Below are positions 23,901 to 35,900 of a DNA stretch of 64,000 bases, in pieces. The stretch lies in NCBI GenBank assembly GCA_002633025.1, contig NMRB01000061.1, forward strand, positions 260,362-324,361. The letters are read 5' to 3'. The position numbers and the translations under genes were made by a program. Under the pieces are notes generated by a model, which was not told the origin of the DNA, did not search any database, and was given only the letters and a program-made list of their open reading frames with translations. Source of the stretch: Notospermus geniculatus (taxonomy: Eukaryota > Nemertea > Pilidiophora > Heteronemertea > Lineidae). Each line of letters starts with the position of its first letter. Within the stretch, counting starts at the first letter, position 1.

Positions 23901-26900
23901 CTTTCTGCTCAATGATGAATATTGACATTGACCTTCCGCTGTACGCCTGGACACAGCTTCATAACCGCAGGTGGTCTCACGCCAGTATCATTTCAACAGA
24001 GTTCTACACTAATATGATGAGACAGTAGTTCAGCCACACCATGCAGACCCTTTCATCCCCTGGCCTCAACTTGTCATTTTCTCTCAAGTCTCCGCCGTCC
24101 TCCAGCAGTTTATTAACAACTCACGACGACAACAACAACGACAACAATAATATTGATAATCATGCGCATATAAATCATGCAGAGATGATTGACAGGAAAT
24201 TACCTTTGGAAGCCATGGCAGGTTTATTGGGCGATTTACTGTACCGTGTGCTGGATATATGTTTTGCTGCTGAAAAAAACGCCATAGAGAACCGTGTCAA
24301 TTGCTAGATTTGCAATCAGGTATAATACCTAGGTTTGTGATGCTAATTTCAATTAGTAGAGATTGCCAATGGCACCTTCACATCAAATATAGTTACTCTA
24401 TGATTCTTGGCAAAGAGGATAGAGGTTCTTTGGCAGGACCTAGAAAAAACTGTTATTCTGAAAACAAATCTTATATGCTTCACTGTCTGTCAATTCAGAT
24501 GGCTTCAACACCCCCTCTCCAATGCCAATCATCTCCATTTGCAAATATACATGTACAGGATCTTCAAGATGATACACATGTAGGGTTCACTTTCTAGTGA
24601 AAGCATGGAAGAATATTTCTTTCAAGCCTTAACTGCCCCTGACAACACACTATAAGCTTTGAAATATTCATACCTGGCCGGGCGTCTTCTAGTTCATCCT
24701 GTTTCAAACCATTTCCTTCGCTTATAACTTGACAGCGGCACAAAGGCACGGTGCCCATTTTCAGTCAATTAACAAAGAATGAAAAGGAACTGCTCAACAC
24801 CTCGGTGCCTCTCAATTGGCGGTCTAATTCTGGTTTCCTTTGATAAACTCACTGATATTCATACTAAAGTGATGAATATGAAGATTCTCAGTTGATCAAA
24901 TGACACTTGGTTTGGTGACAAGATCCGTAAAATGAACGACATCAACACAAGAAATAAACTGTCCTATCCATTATCAATTCACATAGACAACTTTTCGAAC
25001 AGACGTCACTGAATCACACACCACCAACCGCCAGACGAAAAGATGAAAAGCCCTGAGGACTTCAATTGGTAGAAGTTGTTGACTTTCATTAAAAGGTAAG
25101 GAAAGGCGAAAGAAATGTATATTTTGCAAATTGTGTCGTACATGTAATCCTTGGAAGTCATGAAACCTAATGGAATCCAAGTCCAGGTTACAGTCAACAA
25201 CAGCTGTCACAATCCTTGTAAATCGTGAAACAGTACAAATGAAGGAAAGCTGAGGCGAATCTTTTGACTTTACCAGCACTTCAACAAGTCCTTACATCAC
25301 AAAATAGCGAGTAACGAAAGTGGATTCAAGCCTGTTGAGTTCACGAACTTCCAAAGAATCCCAAGTCCAACAACGTCAAATAACAGGCACTTGGTTGTCC
25401 AGCTCAAGGAAAAGCAAGCTCAAATGAAACAAAGTCGAACTTCCCATCAGAAATAATTGCAGTCGTAATCCTTGTAAAAGATGTAATACAAACTGAAGAC
25501 TGGGAGCCAGATCCAGTTGCTTTTCAGGAGCAGTAATCCTGGCAAATGATGAAATACGTAACTACAGCTAAGAGACATCAAAGTCCGCCAAGTTGAACCT
25601 ACTAACAGCTGTTGTTTCCTTGTAAATGATGAAACAGCAGAACAAATCAAAGTCAAACTTTGTCGAGATAGAAAAAAACTTATGACCAAATTGTATGACG
25701 CAAGGTACATGTATTTGGCGACCCCTGTCAATTTATATGTGTTAAATGATAGGCAGACATGTAACCTCGTACAGTATGCCTCACGTTTCGTCCAACAACA
25801 GTTCGTGGCGTCCGGCCATCAACCGGAGCACATATCCCCTCGTTATCCGTCGAACGCTTCGCGTTTCTAATCGAATGGAATATCGGCTAACAATATACGG
25901 CCATTAAAAACCGCCATATGTTTCATAACACAGTCATTTGCAACCAGGGAAATTGCATGATAGAAGGAAAACAAAGAGAAATGTAAATAAATCACATGCG
26001 AGGCACAATTAACGTTTTCATCCTAATAAGTTTCTCCTATATCAAAGAGCTGTTGCGTATCCGACAAGTGGAAATCGTCAAATGAACATGCACATATGAA
26101 ACATGAAACTCGAGAGATCCTGGAGCAATAATCTCCCTGTTGGTATAATGACAACATTGGATTTTCTCGGGCACAATCGACGTGAGGCATGGCGGGGTGC
26201 AACCCGAGGTAATCATTGGTTCTGATGCTCGCTCCCTCCGTTACTGCATACAAAGTTTTGCGCGGTGACGTAGGGAGCGAGCGCTGAGAACCTCTGGTAT
26301 TCTCAGGATGGGCGGGCTGTAGGAGGAATGAAAACAGAACTTTAGCAGCACACGTCACCACTTTCATTGCTCATACCGGCAATTTTCGTGGTCGCCACGA
26401 AAATGGCCAAGTGTGCTGTGGCAGGTGTAACATCTGTGAGTGTTTCTGTAGCTCAGTGTTCCCCAACAATAGAAGCGGCCTAGAATGGTTATTGTTGGGT
26501 TAGTTGCCGCTTAATCCGTCAGGAGGGAAACAATAAGAAAAACACAGAAATACGGGGAACACTGACCGACGTTACACCGGCAATGACCACTCACCACGGA
26601 AATTCTGTGGTGACCACGAGTTGCCACAAGTTGCCGAAAATCAAACAGGCTTGATTTCTCACCACAAAAATTGCTCGTGGTTGCGAGTTTTGGTGATGCG
26701 TGGCCATCAGCAGCACACGAGACCACTGAGTGGTGACGTCTGCTGTAAACCGCAACCACCACAAAAATTGCCTGAACGAGCAACGAAAATGGTGACGTGT
26801 GCTGCAGGCTAGGCAATTTTCGTGCTAGGCAATTTTTGTGGCGATTGCCGGTTTACAGCAGACGTCACCTCTAAGTGGTCTCGTGTGCTGCTGATGGCCA

Positions 26901-29900
26901 CGCATCACCACAACCGGCAACTACGAGCAATTTTCGTGGTAAGAAATCAACCGGTTTACTCTCGGCAACTTGTGGCAACTCGTGGTCACCACAGAATTTC
27001 CGTGGTGAGTGGTCATTGCCGGCCACAGCACACTTGGCCATTTTCGTGGCTACCACGAAAATTGCCTGTATGAGCAACGAAAGTGGTGGCGTGTGCTGCA
27101 GGCTTAAAGGGATGGTGTCTGAAGAATCTTCGACGCAAAAAACTACATGTATTTACCGATGAATAAGATTCCGATAAGTCAATAATTTTAATCCCTCTGA
27201 GTCAAAGTTTTGGAACGCCTGAAAGATCTTGACGTGAAAGTAATGATTGCTGATGCTGGACCGCCTTTGATCAAAGCCTAATCGGGTTCGCTATTAGATC
27301 GGAGGAGCAATAAACCTTTTCCAAAACGTTAGGTGAAAGTGAAAGCTGGTTTGGCAATCGTCAACACCTTTCAAGGCGCTGCAGCTCCACGACGTGAGAG
27401 TTGTCGTGTGCAAGCTGGCTTTCCCTGGAACTCAACCAATTGAAAACTATGGGCAGTTGTTTATGTCAAGGAAATCAACGACGGTGATGAATTGCAAATT
27501 GAACTCTTGCGAGCAGGCAACGGCAAGCTGGAAGTTTGACCCTGACTTTCGACCCAAATGATATTACTTTCGATGATACATGTATTACAGAGTTCCATCT
27601 ATATGTACCACTTGCTTTGATGCTGATTAAGATTCATTCAAGATCGTCCTGAAATGATCATGATCATGATAAAAAAATGGCTCTCCCATTCAAGAGCCAC
27701 TTCTCCAACAATTGGAATAGGAAATTGAAATCGGGTTTCTAAGGTGAAAGACATTGCTTCCTACCAGAATCGAACCCACCAACAATTGAATGAATCTCCA
27801 ACAATGGGGAGCGCCAATTGGTCACGTGATGACTACTGATAGAGCAGACGAGACACCTAGCGTTGACCTATGCCCATTGTTTGAGAGATGCGGTTCACCA
27901 AGCACGGCCAATCACACCTTGATTCGTCATGAATAATAGGTGGCATTGGTGTACTATCAGTTCAAAACCACGCGTATATTCTCGCGTGGTCTGCGTGATC
28001 GGGGTTCCCTATTGGCATGTCAATTGCTGGCAATTTGAAGCAATGAACCATTGACGACAACACCTCTGGCTACTTTCCCTTCCATTCACGTTTAGCTCCC
28101 GAAAATCCAGGAGTGGTGTTTCTCAGGCGTCATTGGCTTGAAATTGGCTCTCAGTGAGTTAAGGAACTGTTTAATGTATCGCAAACAAACAAAGGAAAAA
28201 ATCAGGCAATTTTGTCGGGACTTTGCTAACATCAATGGAACATTAAGGATATTGAGATCCAATGCTATTACCTTAGACAAAGGACAAAAACGACTGGGAG
28301 ATTGACAGAGTTAGGAAAGCTATAATGGAATGAGATGATGATTAAACAGAGATGCCTGGGTCGTTCGGACGGGAATTCGAGCGTCTTGCTTTTCATCGTT
28401 CGTTCTTCTTGATCAGAACCATCACGGGTTCGTTTCGCTATGCCTTTGGACAACACCCTGCCGGAGGGTCGGAGCATAGGAGGCGAAATGACCGGATGCC
28501 TTATACCCCCATCACACTGAAGTCGTTCTCAAAACGTCCTGCCCCGTCCTAAAAAAATCGTAAAACGGGCTAGAACGTGTACCCTTGGCCAAATAATGCT
28601 TTGATGTACTGGAGCACCCTTCCCATCCACGAAGTTCGTAAAAAGACTGTAAAACGTTGCCACTACGTCCACTCCGTTCGCACACAGTTTGAGCCCGTTC
28701 GGCAAAATTTTCAAGGACGTACTGAGAACTAGCTCAGTGTGATGGGGGTATTACTATTTCTAGAAGCCGTTCATACACGTCAAGTTATTACAAGCTTCTT
28801 TGCGAGCAACTACAGGTCCATTTTTCGAAACCGAATGCTGAGTCACCTTAACTTTCTTATGTCCCAATCACACTGAGCTAGTTAATGTACGTTCTTGAAA
28901 ATTTTGCCGAACGGACTCAAACTGTGTGCGAACGGAGTGGACGTAGTGGCAACTTTTTACAGTCTTTTTACGAACTCCCTGGACGGGAAGGGTGCTCCAG
29001 AACATCGAGACATTATTTGGCCAAGGGTTACACGTTCTAGCCCGTTTTACGGTTTTTTAGGACGGGGCAGGACGTTTTGAGAACTACTTCAGTGTGACAG
29101 GCCCTTTACAAAAAAGATCACTTACCATCACTCGATCTCGGAGGTAGAGCATTACTTTTCCTCTTGTATTTGCTAGATTTCCCGCCCATGTTTCGACTAA
29201 AATCTGTCAATTTTCATGATATTCCTCGTTAAAATCACACAAGTTGTACGTCATTTCTTGATCTGCGTATGTATGACGCCCAGCTCAGACTGAATTGTGA
29301 CGTCTTTGAGATCACAGGACAGGTACAGCACAATACAGTGCAGTAAATCTCATACTACACAAAATATATGACATCAATAGACAAAACTTAAAGGTTTCTT
29401 CAACCAATGATTTATTATCTGTCAAAGTTCAGCGAATATCAATCATAAAATTGCTGTTTGATATCCAAATGGTAATGATAGCTCTTGTTCACCCCGAGAT
29501 GCACTATAAGATAAACATTTCTGCGCTTAGGTCCCCTTGTTGAGTTTTAAGAGTTCGTATCACAGGACAGATTTCTCGAAATTCACTTTAACACGACCTT
29601 TGGTATCGACATATGCAGAGTTTTCAAATAAGACTATGTGAATACATCAATAATGCGTACCCTAACACGTCTCGCTTCATTCACGACAGACAACTGATGC
29701 CTCTGGCCACAAGCCACGTAGAAAACCACTCTATTCTTGTGTATAGAGATGAGGTCTTTTGGGCAACATGTCTCTGATATCGCTAAGAAACTAGCGAAGC
29801 ATATAGTTATTCATAGATAAGTATACATCAATAGATTCCCGTTCGGGTTTGGGGCAATGAAGAAAGGAGTTTATATGAGGTTTGTGTGTGGTTAGAGACG

Positions 29901-32900
29901 GGCACGCGCGACCAAAAGCACATCCGACTGGAAGGAATATCTTTCCTTTTTCTCTACTATTGGTGTACAGACCTGACACTAGGTGTCTCTATGCAGGGAA
30001 GCTCGTTTCTCGCAGGGTAAGGCGCTACTCCACTAGACAGATTACGTCGACACTTTCTGTCAACCAACTCTCGACAGAAATGCCAAACGTCTATCCACTT
30101 CAAATTAAAAAGTCTGTTTATTACTATATGACAATCTTTCAATAATCCTTCCACTTGACAGCAGTAACTTCTGAGACAAACTTCCGAAAATTTTTCTGCA
30201 CTGTCGTTTCGTTATCCACTAGAGATTTTCTCTCAGACAACTTCTAACCAACAGTGAAAACTGTCTAGTGGAGTAGCGCCTTTAGGTTCCAAGAAAACAG
30301 AACATAAAAATGTGAAGGTCGATCATCACCTCTGAAATGATCGATCACAAACAGCCCCTTTCCCTTTCCATCGGGAATGGCGAAAACAGTGGATGGTGGT
30401 AGCAATCCTTATGAAGTCAAACAGGGGAGGTAGGATGACATGAAGATATCTTTACATAATAGACAGTACCTTGGTGATCCGCTACTCCGCAACACTTCTT
30501 CAACTGCATTGACTATATTCGGGCATGATGCTAAAACTGCTGCATTCTCCAGCTCACAGCAAGTAGGCTTACTGTAATCAAGCCCTCCTTGACAGATAGG
30601 CTAGGCCTACAGGTGGCCCATAAGCGACGCTCCACCCTCACCCAATGTGACACTCATTTTGATATTGTCCCTCGATGGGAGGTGTCCCGACTTGTGAAAC
30701 AGTTTTGAGATTGCTGTGTATTGGTGGCATCTTCTTGACAAAACAGCTTGTAACCAGAGGTTCTGTTTTGGCCGAGAGCATTTCAACTGAGTTGCGAGTG
30801 ACACCTAGTGGTAAATCCAGGCACCAACAGCCTAACTGCGACATTTTTGCGTAGCAACGATTACAGGTAAATGAAAGGATGATTGATAAAAGGCGGCTTG
30901 ATGCGAATCTATGGAATGAATAATGAGTATAAATGACTATTTGACAAATCCAGGGCAGTCGTAACAAGGAAATCAATGCCTCGAACAAGAGCGACGTGAT
31001 ACAGGTCACTCAGCTGCGAGTTATATTTGGACGAAGTGAGAAAGTGACGTGGAATTTCATCACGAAGCTCTCAGCGTTGCACAGGTGGTTTATATCGCAG
31101 TACCTGGACAAACCTTGATCCATTGATCCATTGTAATTCTAGCAACAGTAATGCTGGATGGATGAAATTTGTGGGCCGAGAGGTACAGAATGTCATATTA
31201 TGCAAATATACGTGAGGCACCTGAGCGAGTTTGCAAGACTGGAAAACGTCAGTGAGCCTTGTCGTGGACGTAGAGATGTGGACAAGAGATGTAGGACAAA
31301 TGGGTTTAGCTCACTCGGAGACATGCTTTGCAGAGATGATCCCACTAAAGCATGGCGCACACCAGCGATTTTTCCAGCGATTTTCTAGGTGACCGGCCTT
31401 GCGACCACAGTTTTTTTAGTTTTTTTGACTCGTTTGCGACAAATGCTTCCTTGGAAGATCNGAATCTATGGAATGAATAATGAGTATAAATGACTATTTG
31501 ACAAATCCAGGGCAGTCGTAACAAGGAAATCAATGCCTCGAACAAGAGCGACGTGATACAGGTCACTCAGCTGCGAGTTATATTTGGACGAAGTGAGAAA
31601 GTGACGTGGAATTTCATCACGAAGCTCTCAGCGTTGCACAGGTGTTTTATATCGCAGTACCTGGGCAAACCTTGATCCATTGTAATTCTAGCAACAGTAA
31701 TGCTGGATGGATGAAATTTGTGGCCTGAGAGGTACAGAATGTCATATTATGCAAATATACGTGAGGCACCTGAGCGAGTTTGCAAGACTGGAAAACGTGT
31801 CAGTGAGTCTTGTCGTGGACATAGAGATGTGGACAAGAGATGTAGGACAAATGGGTTTAGCTCACTCGGAGACATGCTTTGCAGAGATGATCCCACTAAA
31901 GCATGGCGCACACCAGCGATTTTTCCAGCGATTTTCTAGGCGACCGGCCTTGCGACCACAGTTTTTTTAGTTTTTTTGACTCGTTTGCGACAAATGCTTC
32001 CTTGGAAGATCAGTGATGTCGCGGATGACATCACTGATCGACCTCAAAGGTAATTATCGCATGCGACGTAGTAGTCGTATTGGTAGTCGCCCCATTTTAG
32101 TCGCACGTGTGCGCCATGCTTTAACAATATGTGTGCTTGGTGGATAAGATCCCATGGCACGGGTCCTGTCACGGAGTGTTTCTGCCCACTACCTGGAATC
32201 TTTTGTGTGCTTGTGCCTCTCTCACACTGCATATACAGTGTACGTAGACTGACCCACCTTCAGGTGGACATAGAATGATATCAATATGATATGGCATTTT
32301 CTACGATATTTCTGCAAATTTACTCAAAAACTCCGTTGTTCCAATAATATTCAAGAAGATCGAGTTTGATTTTCATAATCTTTTGTATCACTGTCACTTT
32401 AAACTTGAATGATAAATAAAACCAATGTGTACATGTAAATGAAAGATAAATACACATTTTGGGCTATAAATAGCTCGGAAATAGCACAGAACTATTGAAA
32501 GCACCACCTTAAGAATCAAATTTCTGTATTCAGAATACTTCAGTGAACCACGGAGAGCAAGAACTTAGTCACACAACAAGGCAGCATTTGACCAAATCAA
32601 CTTTCGCTGATATAACGTATTTAAGAAAATCAATGAGAAATAATATTTCAAAACAGGTGTACGTACGTTACAAAAAATCAAGTCTTTATAAATATAACAT
32701 TATCGATGATTTGCAGGGAGTGGCCTGCAAAATATTGTTGGACAACTAATGTACATTCATTTTTCATAACGTACGGACCAAATCAGGCCATATTTCTGGT
32801 CTATGAACTTGAGGTGGAGTTGATCTATTGACAGGTAATGTATAGAACAACAATTCCACGACAAGATTTCAAAGAGAACCAATCAGAATGCCGATCAGGG

Positions 32901-35900
32901 TTTTGTTGCACTGACCAATCACTTGGAGTGTTTCTGATCACTGCTATTGTTGGTAACCAATTACATGTAGACAGTGTCTATTGTAATCATCATGGTGGTT
33001 GTTACTATTGCTCATTTTGGTTGTTTTCAGCCAATGGATGGCAGGCATCGTGATTGTATCTTTGCCTATACTTCAGTAAGAGAAAACAGGTTATGTGTCT
33101 AGTTATAGTCAGAAGTGTAATATTTGAAGTTGTATTTGATCTATGAACGTCACCATATTACTAGTATCTCATGACTGTGGAATAGGGAAACACTTGAACA
33201 CAAGGAAGTGATTAAGTGGTTTGGTACACTGGTCAATAGAACAACATGTTCTGTATAAATGATCCTTTCATTGATATTTTGAATCGTACCATTTGACTGC
33301 ACTACTACCGGGACTACTACACGAACGATAAAAGACCACCGGGAGTTGGCTTCAACCTTTTAGCAGATTTCCATTATTTCTATTTACATAGTATACTGAA
33401 ATGGTGGCATGTACACATGGGTTGTCTGGCGATGTACAGGTACCAGTCCGTTTCTTACCCATTTTGTCGGAAACAAAATGCAGATACTTTTTAATATCGA
33501 AAGCGTGTTTTAATACCCCCTTTTGTATATCACTGTTAACATGTTCCTTATTAGGCCTATGTGATATTCCACCTCCTGTGATATCTCAATTTTATAATTA
33601 ATTACATGTAATTAAATAATTAATAATAATTAATAATTAATTTACTTTTATTCATGTTCGTTATTTAATAAATGTGTTATATATACTTTAGTATGTTCGA
33701 TATCGGTGCAAGAGGTTCTTAAGCTCATGTTATGTAATTTATTCAAATACCGATGAAAATAAAGTTTATTCATTCATATTCATTCATTATTCAGATGATA
33801 AGCCACCAAATCTGTATGCGTGATCGTCTCGACCTAAAGATGCCACCACTTGCAAACACGACCAAATCTAAAGGTCATAAAGCCACAAAATCATACAACC
33901 GTGACCAACATAGCGTGAATGTTATATACCCCTTTGAAAGAGAGTGAAACGCGAATGATTGATCCTGAATATGTGGCAATTGCACATTATCATAAACGCA
34001 CGAAGGCCTCAAGTAAAAGTTTGTTCCATTTAACTCCATTATCCTTCAAATCAATTCAATATTCACTAATACCCATAGTTGTGGGGAAGAAGGACTGTGG
34101 ATCTGTAGTAAGCGCAGCGGTTGGCATGAGAGTGACCTGTTTGAATGCACTCCAAACGACCACGATATCCATTGAAATCTTGTTATATGGATATTCTAAT
34201 AGAGTTGGTTGTACACGGTTATGCTCTTGAACATGATATATGGTGCAAGGATCGAATAATCGAACNNNNNNNNNNNNNNNNNNNNNNNNNNNNNNNNNNN
34301 NNNNNNNNNNNNNNNNNNNNNNNNNNNNNNNNNNNNNNNNNNNNNNNNNNNNNNNNNNNNNNNNNNNNNNNNNNNNNNNNNNNNNNNNNNNNNNNNNNNN
34401 NNNNNNNNNNNNNNNNNNNNNNNNNNNNNNNNNNNNNNNNNNNNNNNNNNNNNNNNNNNNNNNNNNNNNNNNNNNNNNNNNNNNNNNNNNNNNNNNNNNN
34501 NNNNNNNNNNNNNNNNNNNNNNNNNNNNNNNNNNNNNNNNNNNNNNNNNNNNNNNNNNNNNNNNNNNNNNNNNNNNNNNNNNNNNNNNNNNNNNNNNNNN
34601 NNNNNNNNNNNNNNNNNNNNNNNNNNNNNNNNNNNNNNNNNNNNNNNNNNNNNNNNNNNNNNNNNNNNNNNNNNNNNNNNNNNNNNNNNNNNNNNNNNNN
34701 NNNNNNNNNNNNNNNNNNNNNNNNNNNNNNNNNNNNNNNNNNNNNNNNNNNNNNNNNNNNNNNNNNNNNNNNNNNNNNNNNNNNNNNNNNNNNNNNNNNN
34801 NNNNNNNNNNNNNNNNNNNNNNNNNNNNNNNNNNNNNNNNNNNNNNNNNNNNNNNNNNNNNNNNNNNNNNNNNNNNNNNNNNNNNNNNNNNNNNNNNNNN
34901 NNNNNNNNNNNNNNNNNNNNNNNNNNNNNNNNNNNNNNNNNNNNNNNNNNNNNNNNNNNNNNNNNNNNNNNNNNNNNNNNNNNNNNNNNNNNNNNNNNNN
35001 NNNNNNNNNNNNNNNNNNNNNNNNNNNNNNNNNNNNNNNNNNNNNNNNNNNNNNNNAAACCTGCACCGATTTCATTTTCGCAAGCTGTGCAATCTGCGAA
35101 AGCCTTCCAGGCATAATCAGGGGCCAATGATGCCTTGAGAGCGCCACCAGGGAGGCAATGGTACAATTATCGGCAAAACGCGATACCGATACGTTGAATT
35201 CAATGTTTCCGGAGCAGCAAGAACACCAATTTCGATGACGGCAGGACTTCCCTATTCAGTGTCAACCACTCCCCTTCTCTTTGAAGCACCAGTGCAGGAA
35301 GGTGTCTGATCAGGTTACCTTCACGAGTAGGCATTGATTGGATGTGAATAGGTGATGAATATCAAGATACACAGATAATGATCCTACATCAAGAGCATTA
35401 TCATGCACATCAAACATCAAGTTACCATGGCAATGGTAAACAATAAAGATGACAGTTTGTTTTGCAGTTACTGTGTGTGGACATTAATTGAACCCATTAA
35501 TTTTTGTCATAATGCTGCTCGAGAAATTACACTAATTGGTCACCGACTACTGGTGGTCGGTCTTGTCTGAAGCTCTTTACCTCAACTGCCCCACTTGCAT
35601 CCACTGGCACGTATAAAAAAGAGGTACATGTGCATGTTCCTATACCTGTACATGTAGCTCAGGTGCAAAAAAGGAACCTATATGGCGTCAGGTACAAAAC
35701 ACAGGTACCTATATAGCGTCTGGTACAAAACAGGTACATATATAGCGTCAGATACAAAACAGGACCTGCACGGCGTCAGATTAAAACAAGTACCTACATG
35801 TATATAGCGTCAGGTACAAAACGGGTACCTAGTCTATAGCGTCAGGTACAAAACAGACACCTATATAGCGTCAGATACAAAACAGGTACCTATATAGCGT

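Noticed and set aside
34056-35166. Frames of 296-363 codons around 34-35 kb
   Set aside because: They consist almost entirely of N from the assembly gap.
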